NCBI GenBank assembly: GCA_024231955.1
Contig: JAAEPZ010000538.1
Coordinates: 623,340-687,339 of the forward strand
Direction of reading: 5' to 3'
DNA length: 64,000 bases
Source of the DNA: a bacterium
Lineage (GTDB): Bacteria > Krumholzibacteriota > Krumholzibacteriia > JACNKJ01
A program made the position numbers and the translations under genes. The notes under the pieces were generated by a model. That model had not been told where the DNA came from and made no database searches. It saw only the letters and a program-made list of their open reading frames with translations. Positions 1 through 9,761 of this stretch are shown here, piece after piece (the stretch's first letter is position 1; each line of letters begins with the position of its first letter).

Positions 1-566
1 AGTTGGGAGGTTGTGAACATCTGTCGGAATGCAAAGCTGTTCGGGTTGGTCATGGCGTGCCGGATCCGTTTGTCCATGTATGGTATTCCGGCCTGTCCCG
101 TCTTGGTCATCGCCACCAGATCCATGACACCATCGATCGTGAGCAGCAGATCGGGCTCCATCTGCAACCCGTAGAGACAGAGCATCACCAGCTCCTGATT
201 GAGTATGTAACCACCCTGCGCGAGGTTGATAACCTCAAGCGGCCGGTCGATCACCGGAGCGAACGCTTCCTCAATCTCCTCCGTTGAGAATTGCTTGGCC
301 GTTGAGGAGCCCACCACGAGGATTCGGAATGTTTCGGGGTCTTTGGCGGGGAATTCAAGAACGGCTTCATCGCCGAGACTGATCAGGTAGGGTGCGTAGT
401 CGAGCGATTCACCCATGGCCTGATTGGCATCACCGTAAACAAACCAGACGGCTAAACGCGTCGCCCCCTCACCGGCGGCGAACAGCAGAATGAGAATGAC
501 CAGAGGGGTTAACGGACCGGTCCAGCGACGCGGGGGACCATCAGTGCTCTTTAATTTTGTTGTCAT
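1..566 (-). CDS. SGNH/GDSL hydrolase-like membrane-anchored protein (C-terminus outside window)
   Basis: Reads from an ATG at 566 down through the window edge, so only about 188 N-terminal residues are visible. A hydrophobic segment (PLTPLVILILLFAAG, around residues 18-32) suggests a signal anchor. It is followed by an SGNH-like series: ILVVGSSTAKQ (block I, GxSxT), INLAQGGYILNQE (block II glycine) and DLLLTIDGVMDL (block III position, where the usual GxND is degenerate as DGVMD). The block V Asp/His would lie outside the window. The start codon overlaps the stop of the upstream small ORF as ATGA, so it is probably translated with the sugar-enzyme genes above it. A role in trimming or O-acyl modification of a surface glycan is inference from this context. 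Confidence 0.7.
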   Translation of the reverse strand, partial: MTTKLKSTDGPPRRWTGPLTPLVILILLFAAGEGATRLAVWFVYGDANQAMGESLDYAPYLISLGDEAVLEFPAKDPETFRILVVGSSTAKQFSTEEIEEAFAPVIDRPLEVINLAQGGYILNQELVMLCLYGLQMEPDLLLTIDGVMDLVAMTKTGQAGIPYMDKRIRHAMTNPNSFAFRQMFTTSQ

Positions 567-793
567 TTTACATACCGTCTTCGGATTTCTCGGATCGTAC
601 CGAATGCAGCTGTTTTAACGGGTCTCTGACGGGAGATAACTGGAATACGATCATCGTCGCAGGGCCAATTGTCGTCAATGGCGTGGTTGGCGATGCGCAA
701 TTCGTGAGGTACCGAGAATAACCGCTCCAGTGGGGATACTATAAATACAGGACTGCCTGCAGGTCCACTATTGATATTGTCGACTAAGCGCAT
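563..793 (-). CDS. small hypothetical protein, ATGA-coupled to the SGNH-like gene
   Basis: A 76-residue reading frame starts at an ATG at 793 and ends in a TGA overlapping the next start codon (ATGA). It fills the gap between the PglF-like gene and the SGNH-like gene on the same strand. The same frame stays open upstream into the PglF-like gene, so a longer version starting at 961 is possible. No family is recognised. The C-terminus is basic (REIRRRYVK) and a central stretch is acidic (DNWPCDDDR). The SD-like AGGTG upstream is weak. It could be a real coupled gene or the tail of a decayed one; the start is uncertain. Confidence 0.35.
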   Translation of the reverse strand: MRLVDNINSGPAGSPVFIVSPLERLFSVPHELRIANHAIDDNWPCDDDRIPVISRQRPVKTAAFGTIREIRRRYVK

Positions 794-842
794 GAAGAAA
801 CACCTGAGGACACTGATGAATCGTTCAGGTGCATGTGGCTTG

Positions 843-2366
843 TCACGCTGAAACACTTGCCAATTCGAATCGGAGGGCTTCCTGAATATCGAACTGTTGT
901 CTCTTGGCTGAGGTGTATTCAGGCACGAGTTGGCAGAGCCAGCGGCAGGCCTCATCCTCACTGCTCCATTTGTGGGGCAGGCCGATCATGTTGACCAGAT
1001 GGTAGGCATCCCGTGAGTTGAGGATATTGGAGGTGATGATATAGATCGAGTCGTAACAGGTCTCCTCTTCGGCATCCTGAATGATCAACTCCTCTTTGAT
1101 CTTCTCGCCGGGGCGTAGACCCGAATAGAGGATCTCGATATCCTTCCCGACTTCGAGGTTGTAGGACTCACAGAGGCGTTGCGCAAAATCGGCTACCCGC
1201 ACCGATTCACCCATATCCAGGATGAAGATCTCCCCACCCTCCGCCAGGCTGGCGGCCTGCAGTACGAGCTGAGCGGCTTCCGATGTGTGCATGAAGAAGC
1301 GTTCGATATCCGGATGGGTCACGGTTACCGGACCCCCGGATTCAATCTGTCCGATGAAGCGGGGCAGGACGCTGCCGTTCGAACCTAGAACATTGCCGAA
1401 GCGGACGGCGCTGACGACTGTCTTGCCGTTATAGAAGGGGAAAGCCGCGACGTTCTGACAGATCAGCTCTCCAACACGCTTGGAAGCACCCATGATGTTT
1501 GTCGGGCGCACGGCCTTGTCGGTGGAGATCTGCAGGAAGTAGGGCACATCATAGCGGCAAGCCAGCTCCAGAACGTTGATCGTTCCGGATACGTTTGTCT
1601 TCAATGTCTCGCGGATGTTGTCCTCGGCCATCGGCACATGTTTGATGGCGGCCGCGTGGATGATCAAATCTATTTTCCAGGACATGAACAGATCCGCCAG
1701 GGAATCCTTCTCACGGATGTTGGCCAGGACCGGCGTATAGTTCTTGAAGTTGTGATCGTCAAGCCAGATTTGAATCTCATGCAGGTGCGTGTCGTACTGG
1801 TCGAGCAACAACAGGTGGGCCGGTTCGAAGCGGGACAGCTGTTTCGCCAGTTCCGAGCCGATCGACCCGCCGGCTCCGGTAACCAGGATTGTTTTCCCCG
1901 TGATGAAGGAGGAGATCCGCGGCAGATCGATATCCCTGATCTCACGTCCGATCACCGCGCTCAGCAGATCATCGTTGAGCTGTTTCTTGAGCGGCAATCC
2001 GCCGAGCAGATCCTGGATGACGGGCAGGGTCTGAACGCGAATGCCGTGAGCCTGGATCCTTTTGGCGAGTGCGGCCTGAACCGATGCCGCCAAAGAGGGG
2101 ATCGCGAGGTAGATCTCGTCGATCTTCAGTTCGTTGATCCAGTAGGCGAGACTGTCCTCTCCGCCGAGCACCTTGATCCCATTGACGTCCGTTCCCGGCA
2201 CGGCTGAATCATCGAAGATCCCGACCAGACGCCGCTGTTTGCCGTTGCAGGTGATCTCTTTCGACAGCAGCTTGCCGGCCGATCCTGCTCCGTAAATGGC
2301 AATATTCCAGACAGGAGTAGAGTTCTCCAATGTGGGGTAATTGTTCCGGGGAGTGGTGGGGCTCAT
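843..2366 (-). CDS. NDP-sugar 4,6-dehydratase, PglF/FlaA1/CapD type, soluble form
   Basis: The 507-residue protein has an N-terminal Rossmann-like domain (IAIYGAGSAGK, about residues 22-32) and a C-terminal SDR domain with TGAGGSIGSELAK (about 163-175), HAAAIKHVPMAEDN and the catalytic STDKAVRPTNIMGASKR region (about 280-300). These mark polysaccharide-biosynthesis dehydratases making UDP-4-keto-6-deoxy-GlcNAc or a similar sugar. The four N-terminal membrane helices of full-length PglF/CapD are missing; the protein begins directly at the nucleotide-binding domain, so it should be cytosolic. Its ATG overlaps the stop of the upstream aminotransferase by 4 bp, and the two reactions are consecutive in bacillosamine-type pathways. 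Exact substrate is not visible from sequence. Confidence 0.9.
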   Translation of the reverse strand: MSPTTPRNNYPTLENSTPVWNIAIYGAGSAGKLLSKEITCNGKQRRLVGIFDDSAVPGTDVNGIKVLGGEDSLAYWINELKIDEIYLAIPSLAASVQAALAKRIQAHGIRVQTLPVIQDLLGGLPLKKQLNDDLLSAVIGREIRDIDLPRISSFITGKTILVTGAGGSIGSELAKQLSRFEPAHLLLLDQYDTHLHEIQIWLDDHNFKNYTPVLANIREKDSLADLFMSWKIDLIIHAAAIKHVPMAEDNIRETLKTNVSGTINVLELACRYDVPYFLQISTDKAVRPTNIMGASKRVGELICQNVAAFPFYNGKTVVSAVRFGNVLGSNGSVLPRFIGQIESGGPVTVTHPDIERFFMHTSEAAQLVLQAASLAEGGEIFILDMGESVRVADFAQRLCESYNLEVGKDIEILYSGLRPGEKIKEELIIQDAEEETCYDSIYIITSNILNSRDAYHLVNMIGLPHKWSSEDEACRWLCQLVPEYTSAKRQQFDIQEALRFELASVSA

Positions 2367-3592
2367 TTCATTTCTCCTGCGAGACTGAGGACGGCTTGGG
2401 GTTCGGGAACTATCCCGAATACGGATTCAAGCGCTTGAGCTACGGTATTTACATCCGACCAGCCCATGTTCCCATAGAAGGGCAGTGCGACCGAACGGCG
2501 GGCGAGGCTCTCCGTGACGGGGAAATCACCCTCCCGGAAGCCGAAGCGCTGTCGGTACAATGGCTGAAGGTGGATCGGCGGGAAGTAATTGCTGACCTGG
2601 ATGCGGTGATCCATCAGTTCCGCCAGAACCTGATCACGTTCAAGGGAGGGATCATCAAGGAAGAGGACATATACGAACCACGAACGGGATCCGGTGTCGG
2701 GTTCGCCGGGAAGCGTGATGTCGGGAATATCCGCGAGACGTCGCCCATACATCTCTGCGACGTAGTCGCGCTTCATCAGGATCTCGTTGACGCGCCGAAT
2801 CTGAGCCAGGCCTATGGCGCAGTTGATGTCACTGAGGCGATAGTTGTAGCCGAGATCGGAATGAGCCAGCCAACTCGAGCCGGATCGTCCCTGGTTGCGG
2901 AGGCAACGACAGCGCTCGGCGATTCTGTCGTCATCGGTTGTGATCATACCTCCCTCACCGGTCGTGATCTGCTTATTGGGATAGAATCCGAAAGCGCAGG
3001 CATCTCCAAAAGCGCCGGCGCGACGCCCATTGTTCTGGGCACCCAGAGCCTCACATCCATCCTCGATCAGTTTGAGATCATACTCTTCGGCAAGCATCTC
3101 AAGACGTTCCCAGTCCGCGAGGCGACCGAAGACATCTACCCCCAGAATGGCTTTGGGCTGATCCGGCTCATTCCGACGAATCTCTTTGATCTTCGCCTCA
3201 ACCAGATCCAGATCTATGTTCTGTGTTTTCGAATCGACATCGACGAAGACGGGGATCGCATCCTGGAACAGAATGCAGTTGGCGGAGGCGATAAAAGAGA
3301 AGGGGGTAGTTATCACCATGTCGCCGGGGCCGATATCCATGGTTTTCAAAATCAGATCGAGGGCGCTGGTACCACTGTTGACCGCGATCGCATGTTTGAC
3401 GCCGGTATAGGCAGCGAATTCCCGCTCGAAATCTCCCAGGCGTGGCCCCAGGCTAAGCCACCCACTGGTGAGAACTGCCGTAACCGCTTCGATTTCGCCT
3501 GGGCCAATATCGGGTTGGGATAACTGGACATCCCAGGAGTTGCTTTTGAAGTGACCTTGTCGGATGGTAATGTTCTTATCGTGATTGAGCAT
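2363..3592 (-). CDS. DegT/DnrJ/EryC1/StrS aminotransferase (PglE-like)
   Basis: This 409-residue PLP enzyme shows the sugar-aminotransferase signatures: NSGTSALDLILK near the N-terminus, the LIEDGCEALGA aspartate, and FGFYPNKQITTGEGG containing the Schiff-base lysine. LGYNYRLSDINCAIGLAQ follows. It would transaminate the 4-keto sugar made by the adjacent PglF-like dehydratase, giving a 4-amino-4,6-dideoxy sugar. The downstream start overlaps its stop by 4 bp (ATGA), so the pair is translationally coupled. It is the first recognised gene of the minus-strand operon. The sugar product (for example a bacillosamine precursor) is inference. Confidence 0.92.
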   Translation of the reverse strand: MLNHDKNITIRQGHFKSNSWDVQLSQPDIGPGEIEAVTAVLTSGWLSLGPRLGDFEREFAAYTGVKHAIAVNSGTSALDLILKTMDIGPGDMVITTPFSFIASANCILFQDAIPVFVDVDSKTQNIDLDLVEAKIKEIRRNEPDQPKAILGVDVFGRLADWERLEMLAEEYDLKLIEDGCEALGAQNNGRRAGAFGDACAFGFYPNKQITTGEGGMITTDDDRIAERCRCLRNQGRSGSSWLAHSDLGYNYRLSDINCAIGLAQIRRVNEILMKRDYVAEMYGRRLADIPDITLPGEPDTGSRSWFVYVLFLDDPSLERDQVLAELMDHRIQVSNYFPPIHLQPLYRQRFGFREGDFPVTESLARRSVALPFYGNMGWSDVNTVAQALESVFGIVPEPQAVLSLAGEMK

Positions 3593-4392
3593 TCACGTCC
3601 TTTTCGGCAATTAGTACTATTCCGATGATAATTCGTTCTCCCATCCAACCGTCCGTCCGGACCGCAATTGACAGATAACAGCCGTCATGTAATTTCCATT
3701 GCCTACTGAGACGTGCTGTTTGCCACTGGATCCCCATCTGAATCGCCGGGATCATTACTCCGGTTATTCGATTTCGTCAAACTGATTATGACCTGTGTAA
3801 TCTTCCGCTCATCATTTGTGAAAAGATTGCAGAAATGTATCATCGGTCAGCGTTCGCAATATCTGGACCCGATTTCTATCTCCGTCATTGTATTTTTCTG
3901 CCGTTTTCGTAAAGCGTAACGTACCAATAAGCAGGGGGTTGTAGGGTAGGGTCACATTCGTCTGTGAATAGCATGATGCAATTGAGGAGTGACGGTATAG
4001 TAAAGCGCATATGGCCAGGATGTTGGTCAATTTCTGATCACAACGATGAGTCTCCGCCGGCACGATGGTGTGACTGATTAATGACAATTGCCGGGCAGTG
4101 TCATGCCGGGTGTAATGTCGGGGATATTAATTAGGCTATGAGAAGGGCGGGAGGGCTAGATGGCTGCTCATATTCCTGAGACATCGTTATATCAATCAGA
4201 TGTTCAGACCTTAGCCATCCCATGATGTTGAATTGCGTATAAATCGACAGCCGTGCGTAAATTTCCGGATATCAACAATATGTTCCTTATGGAAACACAT
4301 TATCTTAATAGTGAACCATAGCGTATATTCAAAGCCCCCCCGGCACAGGTAGAGCCGGGAGGGCTGAGTTACATGTGATTGCGGATGCCTCA
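3593..4392 (+). other. AT-richer intergenic region, no gene seen
   Basis: This 800-base stretch separates the sugar operon from the metalloprotease genes and is visibly more AT-rich than the flanking coding DNA. Short open frames on both strands lack ribosome sites, codon bias and recognisable motifs. It should hold the promoter of the aminotransferase operon on the minus strand and contains the terminator hairpin of the next gene near 4333-4365. No tRNA or other RNA fold was recognised. Confidence 0.6.
4333..4365 (-). terminator. terminator-like hairpin after metalloprotease gene
   Basis: The arms at 4333-4344 (AGCCCCCCCGGC) and 4354-4365 (GCCGGGAGGGCT) pair with one mismatch around a 9-nt loop. 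On the minus strand the stem follows the stop at 4393 and is trailed by only a short T run (TTTG). Confidence 0.6.
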
Positions 4393-6189
4393 CTACTTCA
4401 ACAAGGTCATTTTGGAGAGGCGTGCTTCGCCTCCGCCAAGATCCAGCCGGACAAAATACACGCCGCTGGCCAACAGCTCCCCACTGTCGTCGCGGCCATC
4501 GAATTCCAGCACATGGTTGCCGGCGGAGAACTCCCGCCCGTTGGACAGTGTCCGGAGCACTCTGCCCAGAGGGGAGATAATGCTCAGACCGACGGGCGCA
4601 GGGCTGGCCAGTTCGAAGCGGATGCTGGTCAGCGGATTGAACGGGTTCGGGTAGCACGGGTGCAGACGCATAGAACCGTAGCCGGGTATCTCCCCGTCGA
4701 CGGTGGAGATCACACCCTCAAGCAGCTCGTAGGTGAACGTCTCGGCGCCACCGGTCCAGGCGCAGTTCGGGAATGAGATCGTCAGGTCCCGCAATTCACT
4801 GAAGGGGATCGTCAATGTCTGGTCGATGTCATGGTTCGCATCCAGCTCCAGATCCACGAACACGACATTGTCGTCATGCTTGGTCGCGATGACTACAGGG
4901 CGAATGTCGACATCCGCGTCGCACGAGAAAATGATCCGCGGATGATCTTCCAGGCCGCTGAAATTGAAGTGTCTGGCATTGCGTGACGCCAGGTGGGGGA
5001 CGGTTGCCGTCTGCTCGCCGCTCAGACCCTGCAGGTTGACCCAGTTGCGGGCCGGATAGAGCCAGGAAGCATCGTCGTAGCCGTAGCCCTCCCATTCTCG
5101 ATACGAGTTGAGGTAGTTCCAGCGGACCCATTGTCCCCAGGTACTGCTGAGATCGCTGCCGTAGGCCTGCAGCACCTCATCGTAACCCTGCAGGAAGGGC
5201 ATCGTCGGCGTCGCCCGGCGGATCTCCCACAGGTCGACAATGATCTGGGCCGTCCCGTGGTACTGACTCATGTACATCTCCCAGATCCCCTCGGCGTATG
5301 ACCCGGTGCCGCCATCATCGAGAGACAGCTCCGGGCTGGCCAACGGGCTACCAGAGAAATTGGCGTACCACTTGTAATCATTGCTCTGTGGCTGCACAAA
5401 CTCCTCGGCCCAGACCGCATCGATCTCTTTCCAAAGACCCTCGGCATAAGACCAGCCGGAAGTCGTATGCTGGCTGGCATGTTTGAATTCATGAGCGCAG
5501 GTGACCTTTGCCGCGCCTTTCTGATCGCCATCGGGGTCGTCGTTGGCCGGAAAGCCCAGGAAGTTGTTGTCCAGAACGATTCTGGTGCTGGGGCCATAGG
5601 GTGTCGTGAATCCGTAGACGCCACTGAGCGCCTCGAAGCTGACGTAGTAGTAGCCGACAGGTACGAGGGGTTCCTGGAAGTGCCACTCGTCGCACAGTAC
5701 CGCCCAGGCCTCGTCCATGTAGTCTGCGCACCATTCGACGAAGTCGGGGATGCCGGAGGAGTCGTCATCGGCGAGGGGGACGGCGTCGCCTCCCGTTGTG
5801 GCGTAGGCCATGCGGAAATGGCCGCTGGGTGAAAAAGTGTAGGCCCTGTCGTTGAAGACAGGTGGGACCAGGTAACTCGCCAGAGTTGCCTGTACATGTT
5901 GACTCAGGTCGGGATTGGTCTGAATCTCGTAAAGCAGTGATGTTCCGCACTTGAGGAAATTGTCCTCCTCGATCTGGAAGGATGGGGCCAATCGCTCCTG
6001 ATCGAAGACAAAGTAAATCCTGTTCAGCGCGGCGGTGTCCTGATCGATTGTCCCGTCCTTTTCCGCGCGGTCTATCAATGTCAGAGCCTGTGGGTAGGCT
6101 CCCGGTTGTGCTGCGATTGCTGGCTGTATTGCGCCAATCAGCAGCAGAAACAGGCAGGCCGTCAGAGACCTGCGGATAGTGGTAGTCAT
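4393..6189 (-). CDS. secreted HEXXH metalloprotease with C-terminal sorting domain
   Basis: The 598-residue protein opens with a signal peptide (RRSLTACLFLLLIGAIQPAIAA). Residues 231-240 read CAHEFKHASQ, a zincin HEXXH motif, and the nearby IDAVWAEEF offers a third-ligand glutamate. The architecture resembles the MXAN_6640-type putative metalloproteases (family name from memory). The last 85 or so residues carry YPNPFNP, then a beta-rich module ending GVYFVRLDLGGGEARLSKM, an Ig-like domain of the type found at the ends of T9SS cargo. Predicted to be exported and proteolytic at or outside the cell surface; no substrate is known. It is paralogous to the next gene upstream, 6449-8242, suggesting tandem duplication. 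Confidence 0.85.
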   Translation of the reverse strand: MTTTIRRSLTACLFLLLIGAIQPAIAAQPGAYPQALTLIDRAEKDGTIDQDTAALNRIYFVFDQERLAPSFQIEEDNFLKCGTSLLYEIQTNPDLSQHVQATLASYLVPPVFNDRAYTFSPSGHFRMAYATTGGDAVPLADDDSSGIPDFVEWCADYMDEAWAVLCDEWHFQEPLVPVGYYYVSFEALSGVYGFTTPYGPSTRIVLDNNFLGFPANDDPDGDQKGAAKVTCAHEFKHASQHTTSGWSYAEGLWKEIDAVWAEEFVQPQSNDYKWYANFSGSPLASPELSLDDGGTGSYAEGIWEMYMSQYHGTAQIIVDLWEIRRATPTMPFLQGYDEVLQAYGSDLSSTWGQWVRWNYLNSYREWEGYGYDDASWLYPARNWVNLQGLSGEQTATVPHLASRNARHFNFSGLEDHPRIIFSCDADVDIRPVVIATKHDDNVVFVDLELDANHDIDQTLTIPFSELRDLTISFPNCAWTGGAETFTYELLEGVISTVDGEIPGYGSMRLHPCYPNPFNPLTSIRFELASPAPVGLSIISPLGRVLRTLSNGREFSAGNHVLEFDGRDDSGELLASGVYFVRLDLGGGEARLSKMTLLK

Positions 6190-6357
6190 GACGACCCCCC
6201 GTTACGTGTGTATGCTTCCATTGGTTTTTTCCCTGGGCGGAAGGCATGATTCCGCCCTCTGGGGACGCTACCAGTATATCACGGATGCGACATTCCCGGG
6301 AAGACCGTTAAGTAATGGTAATATGCCTTGAGGGGGAATTGGACATATTCCAGACAA

Positions 6358-6419
6358 GACGAGGGCCTCTCTCCTCTGAACGGAGTGGAATCCGTTGCCT
6401 GAGGAGGGAGGCCCTCGTC
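6358..6419 (-). terminator. long terminator-like hairpin between metalloprotease paralogues
   Basis: The 19-base arms at 6358-6376 and 6401-6419 pair with one mismatch (GACGAGGGCCTC outermost), and a second small hairpin (AACGGA/TCCGTT, 6379-6396) lies in the loop. It sits 30 bases past the stop of the minus-strand gene at 6449. No T run follows on either strand, so it may act as an mRNA 3' stabiliser as well as, or instead of, a terminator. Confidence 0.6.
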
Positions 6420-6448
6420 GGAAATATGGTCGGCAAACCGAAGCTAAA

Positions 6449-8242
6449 CTATTTCACCAAAGTCAGTTTGGTCAGTTCCCAGTTGGTGTTGCCCATGTCG
6501 ATCCTGGCGAAGTACACCCCGCTGGCCAGAATGTTGCCGGCATCATCGGTACCGTCGAAGACGACTTCATGATGACCCTCGGCGCGATACTCGTTGCTCA
6601 GGAGAGTGCGGAGAACGCGACCACCGGCGGAGATGATCTGCAGGTTGATCTGCGATTCGGCGGTCAGATCGAAGCTGATCTTGGTCTGCGGGTTGAAGGG
6701 GTTCGGATAGCTTGCGAGGTTCCGAACGGCTTCAATCGGCAGCGGGTTGATCCCCGTTACCTCCTCTTCAGCGAAGAGCTGGTAGGTGACCGCGTAGGCG
6801 CTGCCGCTCTGCTTGCAGTTCGGCAGTGCAATGCCGATTTCGATGAGATCGCTGAAGGGGGTGCTCAGGATCAGTTCGCCGTCGCCCGAGGCATCGAGCG
6901 GGAGATCGAACATGGCGAAGGTGCCGTCCAACTTGCGCACGATCACCGAAGGGCGGAAATCCGCACTGGTCATTGTGGAGGCATTGATGACAACCTTCGG
7001 ATATCCCTCGATATTGCCCACACTGTAATGACGGCCGTAGCGGGTAGCCAGGTGGGGGATCGACCAGGTGCGCGCCGTGCCGAGGCCATAGACGCTGGCG
7101 GCGGTGCGGCAGGTGTAAAGGCTGGGTGAGTCGGGATAGCCGAAGTCCGCCCTGCCTCTGACGCCGGTCATGTAATTCCAGCGAACCCAGGCGGCCATGT
7201 AGGGCTCAAGATCGGAGCCGTGCATCTGCAGGACGGCCCTGTAGGAGTTCAGCATCGAATAGGTGGAGTGCGCACGACGGTAGTCCCACAGATCTAGCAT
7301 GATCTGGAGGCCGTACATTTCGCTCATCCCCTGCTGCCAGATGCAATCTTCGTAGCTGCCGGTGCCGCCCTGATCCAGTGATTGCTCGGGGTTGTACAGG
7401 GGGCTGCCGGTATAGGCAATGTAGTTGTGATAATCGTTGACGGTCGGGTAGACGAACTCTTCAGTCCAGGTGGCGTCGACTTCGTCCCAGCCGCCCTCCG
7501 ACCAGTGGTTGTTGGTATACTGGCTGGCGTGCTTGAACTCATGGGCACAGGTGACCTTGGCGGCGCCCTTCTGGTTCCCTTCGGGATCATCGTTGGGGGG
7601 GAAGCCCAGGAATGTGTGGTGCAGCGAGATCCGGGTGGTGCCGCTGACGGGTGTCGTGTAACCGTAGATGCCGCTCAGGTTCTCGAAGGAGATGGAGTAG
7701 TGGCTGCCGCTGATGGCCGGAGCCATGAAACCGGCTTCGTCGATCTCGACCTGCCAGGAGTAGTCCATATATTCGCCGCACCATTCGACGAAATCGGGTG
7801 TTCCGCTGGCGTCGGCATCGGTCAGGGGGACGACGTTGTCGCCCGAGGTCGCGTAGCCGAGGCGGAAATGGCCGCCAGGGGGGTAGTAATAGGCGCGTGA
7901 GCCGCCATTTTCACTCTGATTCAGGTAGTCATTAAGGACAGCCTTGACCTCGCGGCTGACCGCGTCGTCGTTCAGAATATCCTGGATCATGTGGGTGCCG
8001 CACTTCACGCGCATGTCGTCGCGCACGAAGAACTCATGATCGACTTTGGACTGATCAAACATGAAGTAGATCGTATTCAGCGCGGCCTGATCGGCATCGA
8101 TTGAGCCGTCGGCAAGCGCACTCGAGATATTCTCGAGAATCTGTGATTTTGCCCAGGCGTTGTCGGTATCGACCGCCAGCAGCCCTCCGGCGATTAGCAG
8201 AATCGCTGCAGTCAACGCAGCACGCAGGAGTGGTGAACGCAT
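6449..8242 (-). CDS. secreted HEXXH metalloprotease paralogue with C-terminal sorting domain
   Basis: The start was set at the ATG at 8242, which has AAGGGGA about 8 bases upstream and yields a clean signal peptide (LLRAALTAAILLIAGGLLA); an earlier in-frame ATG at 8305 would place 21 unsuitable residues in front of it. The 597-residue protein matches its neighbour along its length: RVKCGTHM, YYYPPGGHFRLGYATSGD, DFVEWCGEYMDYSW, then CAHEFKHASQ with the zinc-binding HEFKH at 234-238 and VDATWTEEFV after it. The C-terminus has YPNPFNP and ends GVYFARIDMGNTNWELTK, the sorting-domain pattern. Likely an exported metalloprotease of the same family as the 4393-6189 product. Confidence 0.85.
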   Translation of the reverse strand: MRSPLLRAALTAAILLIAGGLLAVDTDNAWAKSQILENISSALADGSIDADQAALNTIYFMFDQSKVDHEFFVRDDMRVKCGTHMIQDILNDDAVSREVKAVLNDYLNQSENGGSRAYYYPPGGHFRLGYATSGDNVVPLTDADASGTPDFVEWCGEYMDYSWQVEIDEAGFMAPAISGSHYSISFENLSGIYGYTTPVSGTTRISLHHTFLGFPPNDDPEGNQKGAAKVTCAHEFKHASQYTNNHWSEGGWDEVDATWTEEFVYPTVNDYHNYIAYTGSPLYNPEQSLDQGGTGSYEDCIWQQGMSEMYGLQIMLDLWDYRRAHSTYSMLNSYRAVLQMHGSDLEPYMAAWVRWNYMTGVRGRADFGYPDSPSLYTCRTAASVYGLGTARTWSIPHLATRYGRHYSVGNIEGYPKVVINASTMTSADFRPSVIVRKLDGTFAMFDLPLDASGDGELILSTPFSDLIEIGIALPNCKQSGSAYAVTYQLFAEEEVTGINPLPIEAVRNLASYPNPFNPQTKISFDLTAESQINLQIISAGGRVLRTLLSNEYRAEGHHEVVFDGTDDAGNILASGVYFARIDMGNTNWELTKLTLVK

Positions 8243-8499
8243 TAGGAATCCCCTTTGGTGAAAACGCCAGATCAATTGTGTAATATCTAGGGTGCAGAAA
8301 TGCACTAAGGTGCAAGAGTCCGTGACCCCTGCACCTCTAACTCATGCCCTATTATACCATATCAGGCCACATTCGCTCAATAGCCTATGCCGGTTAAACG
8401 GAACACAGAAAAGGACTTAAAGTCCGAAACCATTGCCCGGACCCGCCAGGATGCCAACGGTTGCGTTTAGGAGTAATCCTCATCACATGGCTGCCAATT

Positions 8500-9600
8500 C
8501 TATTTAACCTGTTGGAAACGGTGACGATAGCGCAAGTACTGCCTCTCCAGTCCACTGCGGAGCTTGTCGGCGCTGGTCGATCCAGGTCCCTTTTTGACGA
8601 GCTGCTCCAATAATAGGAGCAGATCCTCGGCATCTCGTCGACTCACCCATTCCGCCGCTGCGCCGCTCCTGCCCATGTTGTGATAATTGGCCAGAGCCAG
8701 CGCCAGAGCACAGGCCGACCACCCCTCAAGCTGATAGAGTGTCGCCTCGCACATGCCGCCGGGCATGAGCGCCCGCTGAAAACGGAATCCATCATCCTGC
8801 TCAGCCAGCTTCCCGGCGGTGTCGGTGAGCCAACGGGTGAGAAAGTCGTTATAGACGCTGAGACGATCCCCCACCCTGATCACCGGGCCGGCGCCGATCT
8901 TGAAGGAGGGCAATTCGCGACTGGTCTCCAGCACTACCAGCGGCACCCTCTTCGGCAGGATTCCACTCCGCACCAACTCCAGAGCGCCGACGAAACCCAC
9001 CTCCTCGCAAGCTGTGAACACCCCATAGACATGCCCTTTGCGACGGCCCGCGGCGAGTCTGTCGAGCAGGGCGAGGATCAGCGCCACGCTGCACACATTG
9101 TCCAGGGCCACCGAACGGATCTTGCCGTCGGCGAGGGAGAGTTGCACCAGGTCGAATTGTCCCCAGTCGCCAACCTGCACCGGTTTATCGCACCGAACAT
9201 CGAGAAGGGTGTGCTGCTTGCGCCGATCCGCGGCCATCCTCACCGACCTGACCTCCGCCTTGACGGTGCCGGTTGAGGTATACAGTCGAATGGTGGAATT
9301 GCGCAGGGTGGGTTCATCCACGCCGCCGAGCAGCCGCAGCCGTGCCTGGCGTCCACGCACCTCAACCACTTCGAACCCGGGATGATCCATGTGGCCGGTA
9401 AAGGCCACAGGGCTGACCCCTTTGCCGGGTTTCCTGTACTCCACGACCAGATTGCCCGCCCTGTCCTCGCGGACCTTCAGCTTGCGCTCGGCCGCAAACC
9501 GTTTGATGCGTCGGGATATCGCCTCTTCGTGAAACGGTGCGGTGGGCAGCGTGAGGATCTCCCGCAGCCAGTACTCCAGATGGTCGCTGTTGCTCTTCAT
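8500..9600 (-). CDS. M42-family-like aminopeptidase/hydrolase
   Basis: The 366-residue protein carries the order of metal-site motifs expected of M42 (FrvX-like) peptidases: [30 protein letters not shown] and a final YHNMG histidine. The Asp of the usual ALDVT strand is Glu here (LETSREL), and the region around the last histidine is divergent, so it is an outlying member. It would be a cytosolic metallo-aminopeptidase or a related deacylase. It faces away from the pyr operon with about 290 bases between, and is preceded by no other gene on its strand. Confidence 0.75.
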   Translation of the reverse strand: MKSNSDHLEYWLREILTLPTAPFHEEAISRRIKRFAAERKLKVREDRAGNLVVEYRKPGKGVSPVAFTGHMDHPGFEVVEVRGRQARLRLLGGVDEPTLRNSTIRLYTSTGTVKAEVRSVRMAADRRKQHTLLDVRCDKPVQVGDWGQFDLVQLSLADGKIRSVALDNVCSVALILALLDRLAAGRRKGHVYGVFTACEEVGFVGALELVRSGILPKRVPLVVLETSRELPSFKIGAGPVIRVGDRLSVYNDFLTRWLTDTAGKLAEQDDGFRFQRALMPGGMCEATLYQLEGWSACALALALANYHNMGRSGAAAEWVSRRDAEDLLLLLEQLVKKGPGSTSADKLRSGLERQYLRYRHRFQQVK

Positions 9601-9680
9601 TATTTCTCCGGATTTCAGGGTTCGCCGGCTGCAGGTTAACAGAGGTCGATGCTCGATAACAGACCCATCTCCCCCTCCTC

Positions 9681-9709
9681 TTGATTCTCGGCCGGGAATG
9701 AGCTACTAT
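9681..9709 (+). promoter_or_regulatory. sigma-70-type promoter of pyr operon
   Basis: TTGATT at 9681-9686 and TACTAT at 9704-9709 are separated by 17 bases. They lie just upstream of the PyrR-binding loop and attenuator, giving a leader of about 130 bases before the terminator. Confidence 0.6.
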
Positions 9710-9761
9710 ATCTCCGGCTCGATGAGCGGGCCAGTTCGCAAGAACCTTCAACCTTTAAAAC

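Noticed and set aside
3713..4087. Open frames on both strands between the sugar operon and the metalloprotease gene
   Set aside because: No ribosome site, no recognisable motif, AT-rich composition, and they conflict with each other; treated as intergenic.
6235..6257. GGGCGGA/TCCGCCC hairpin upstream of the 4393-6189 gene considered as a terminator
   Set aside because: The adjacent T run precedes the stem on the plus strand and would be A-rich on the strand of transcription.
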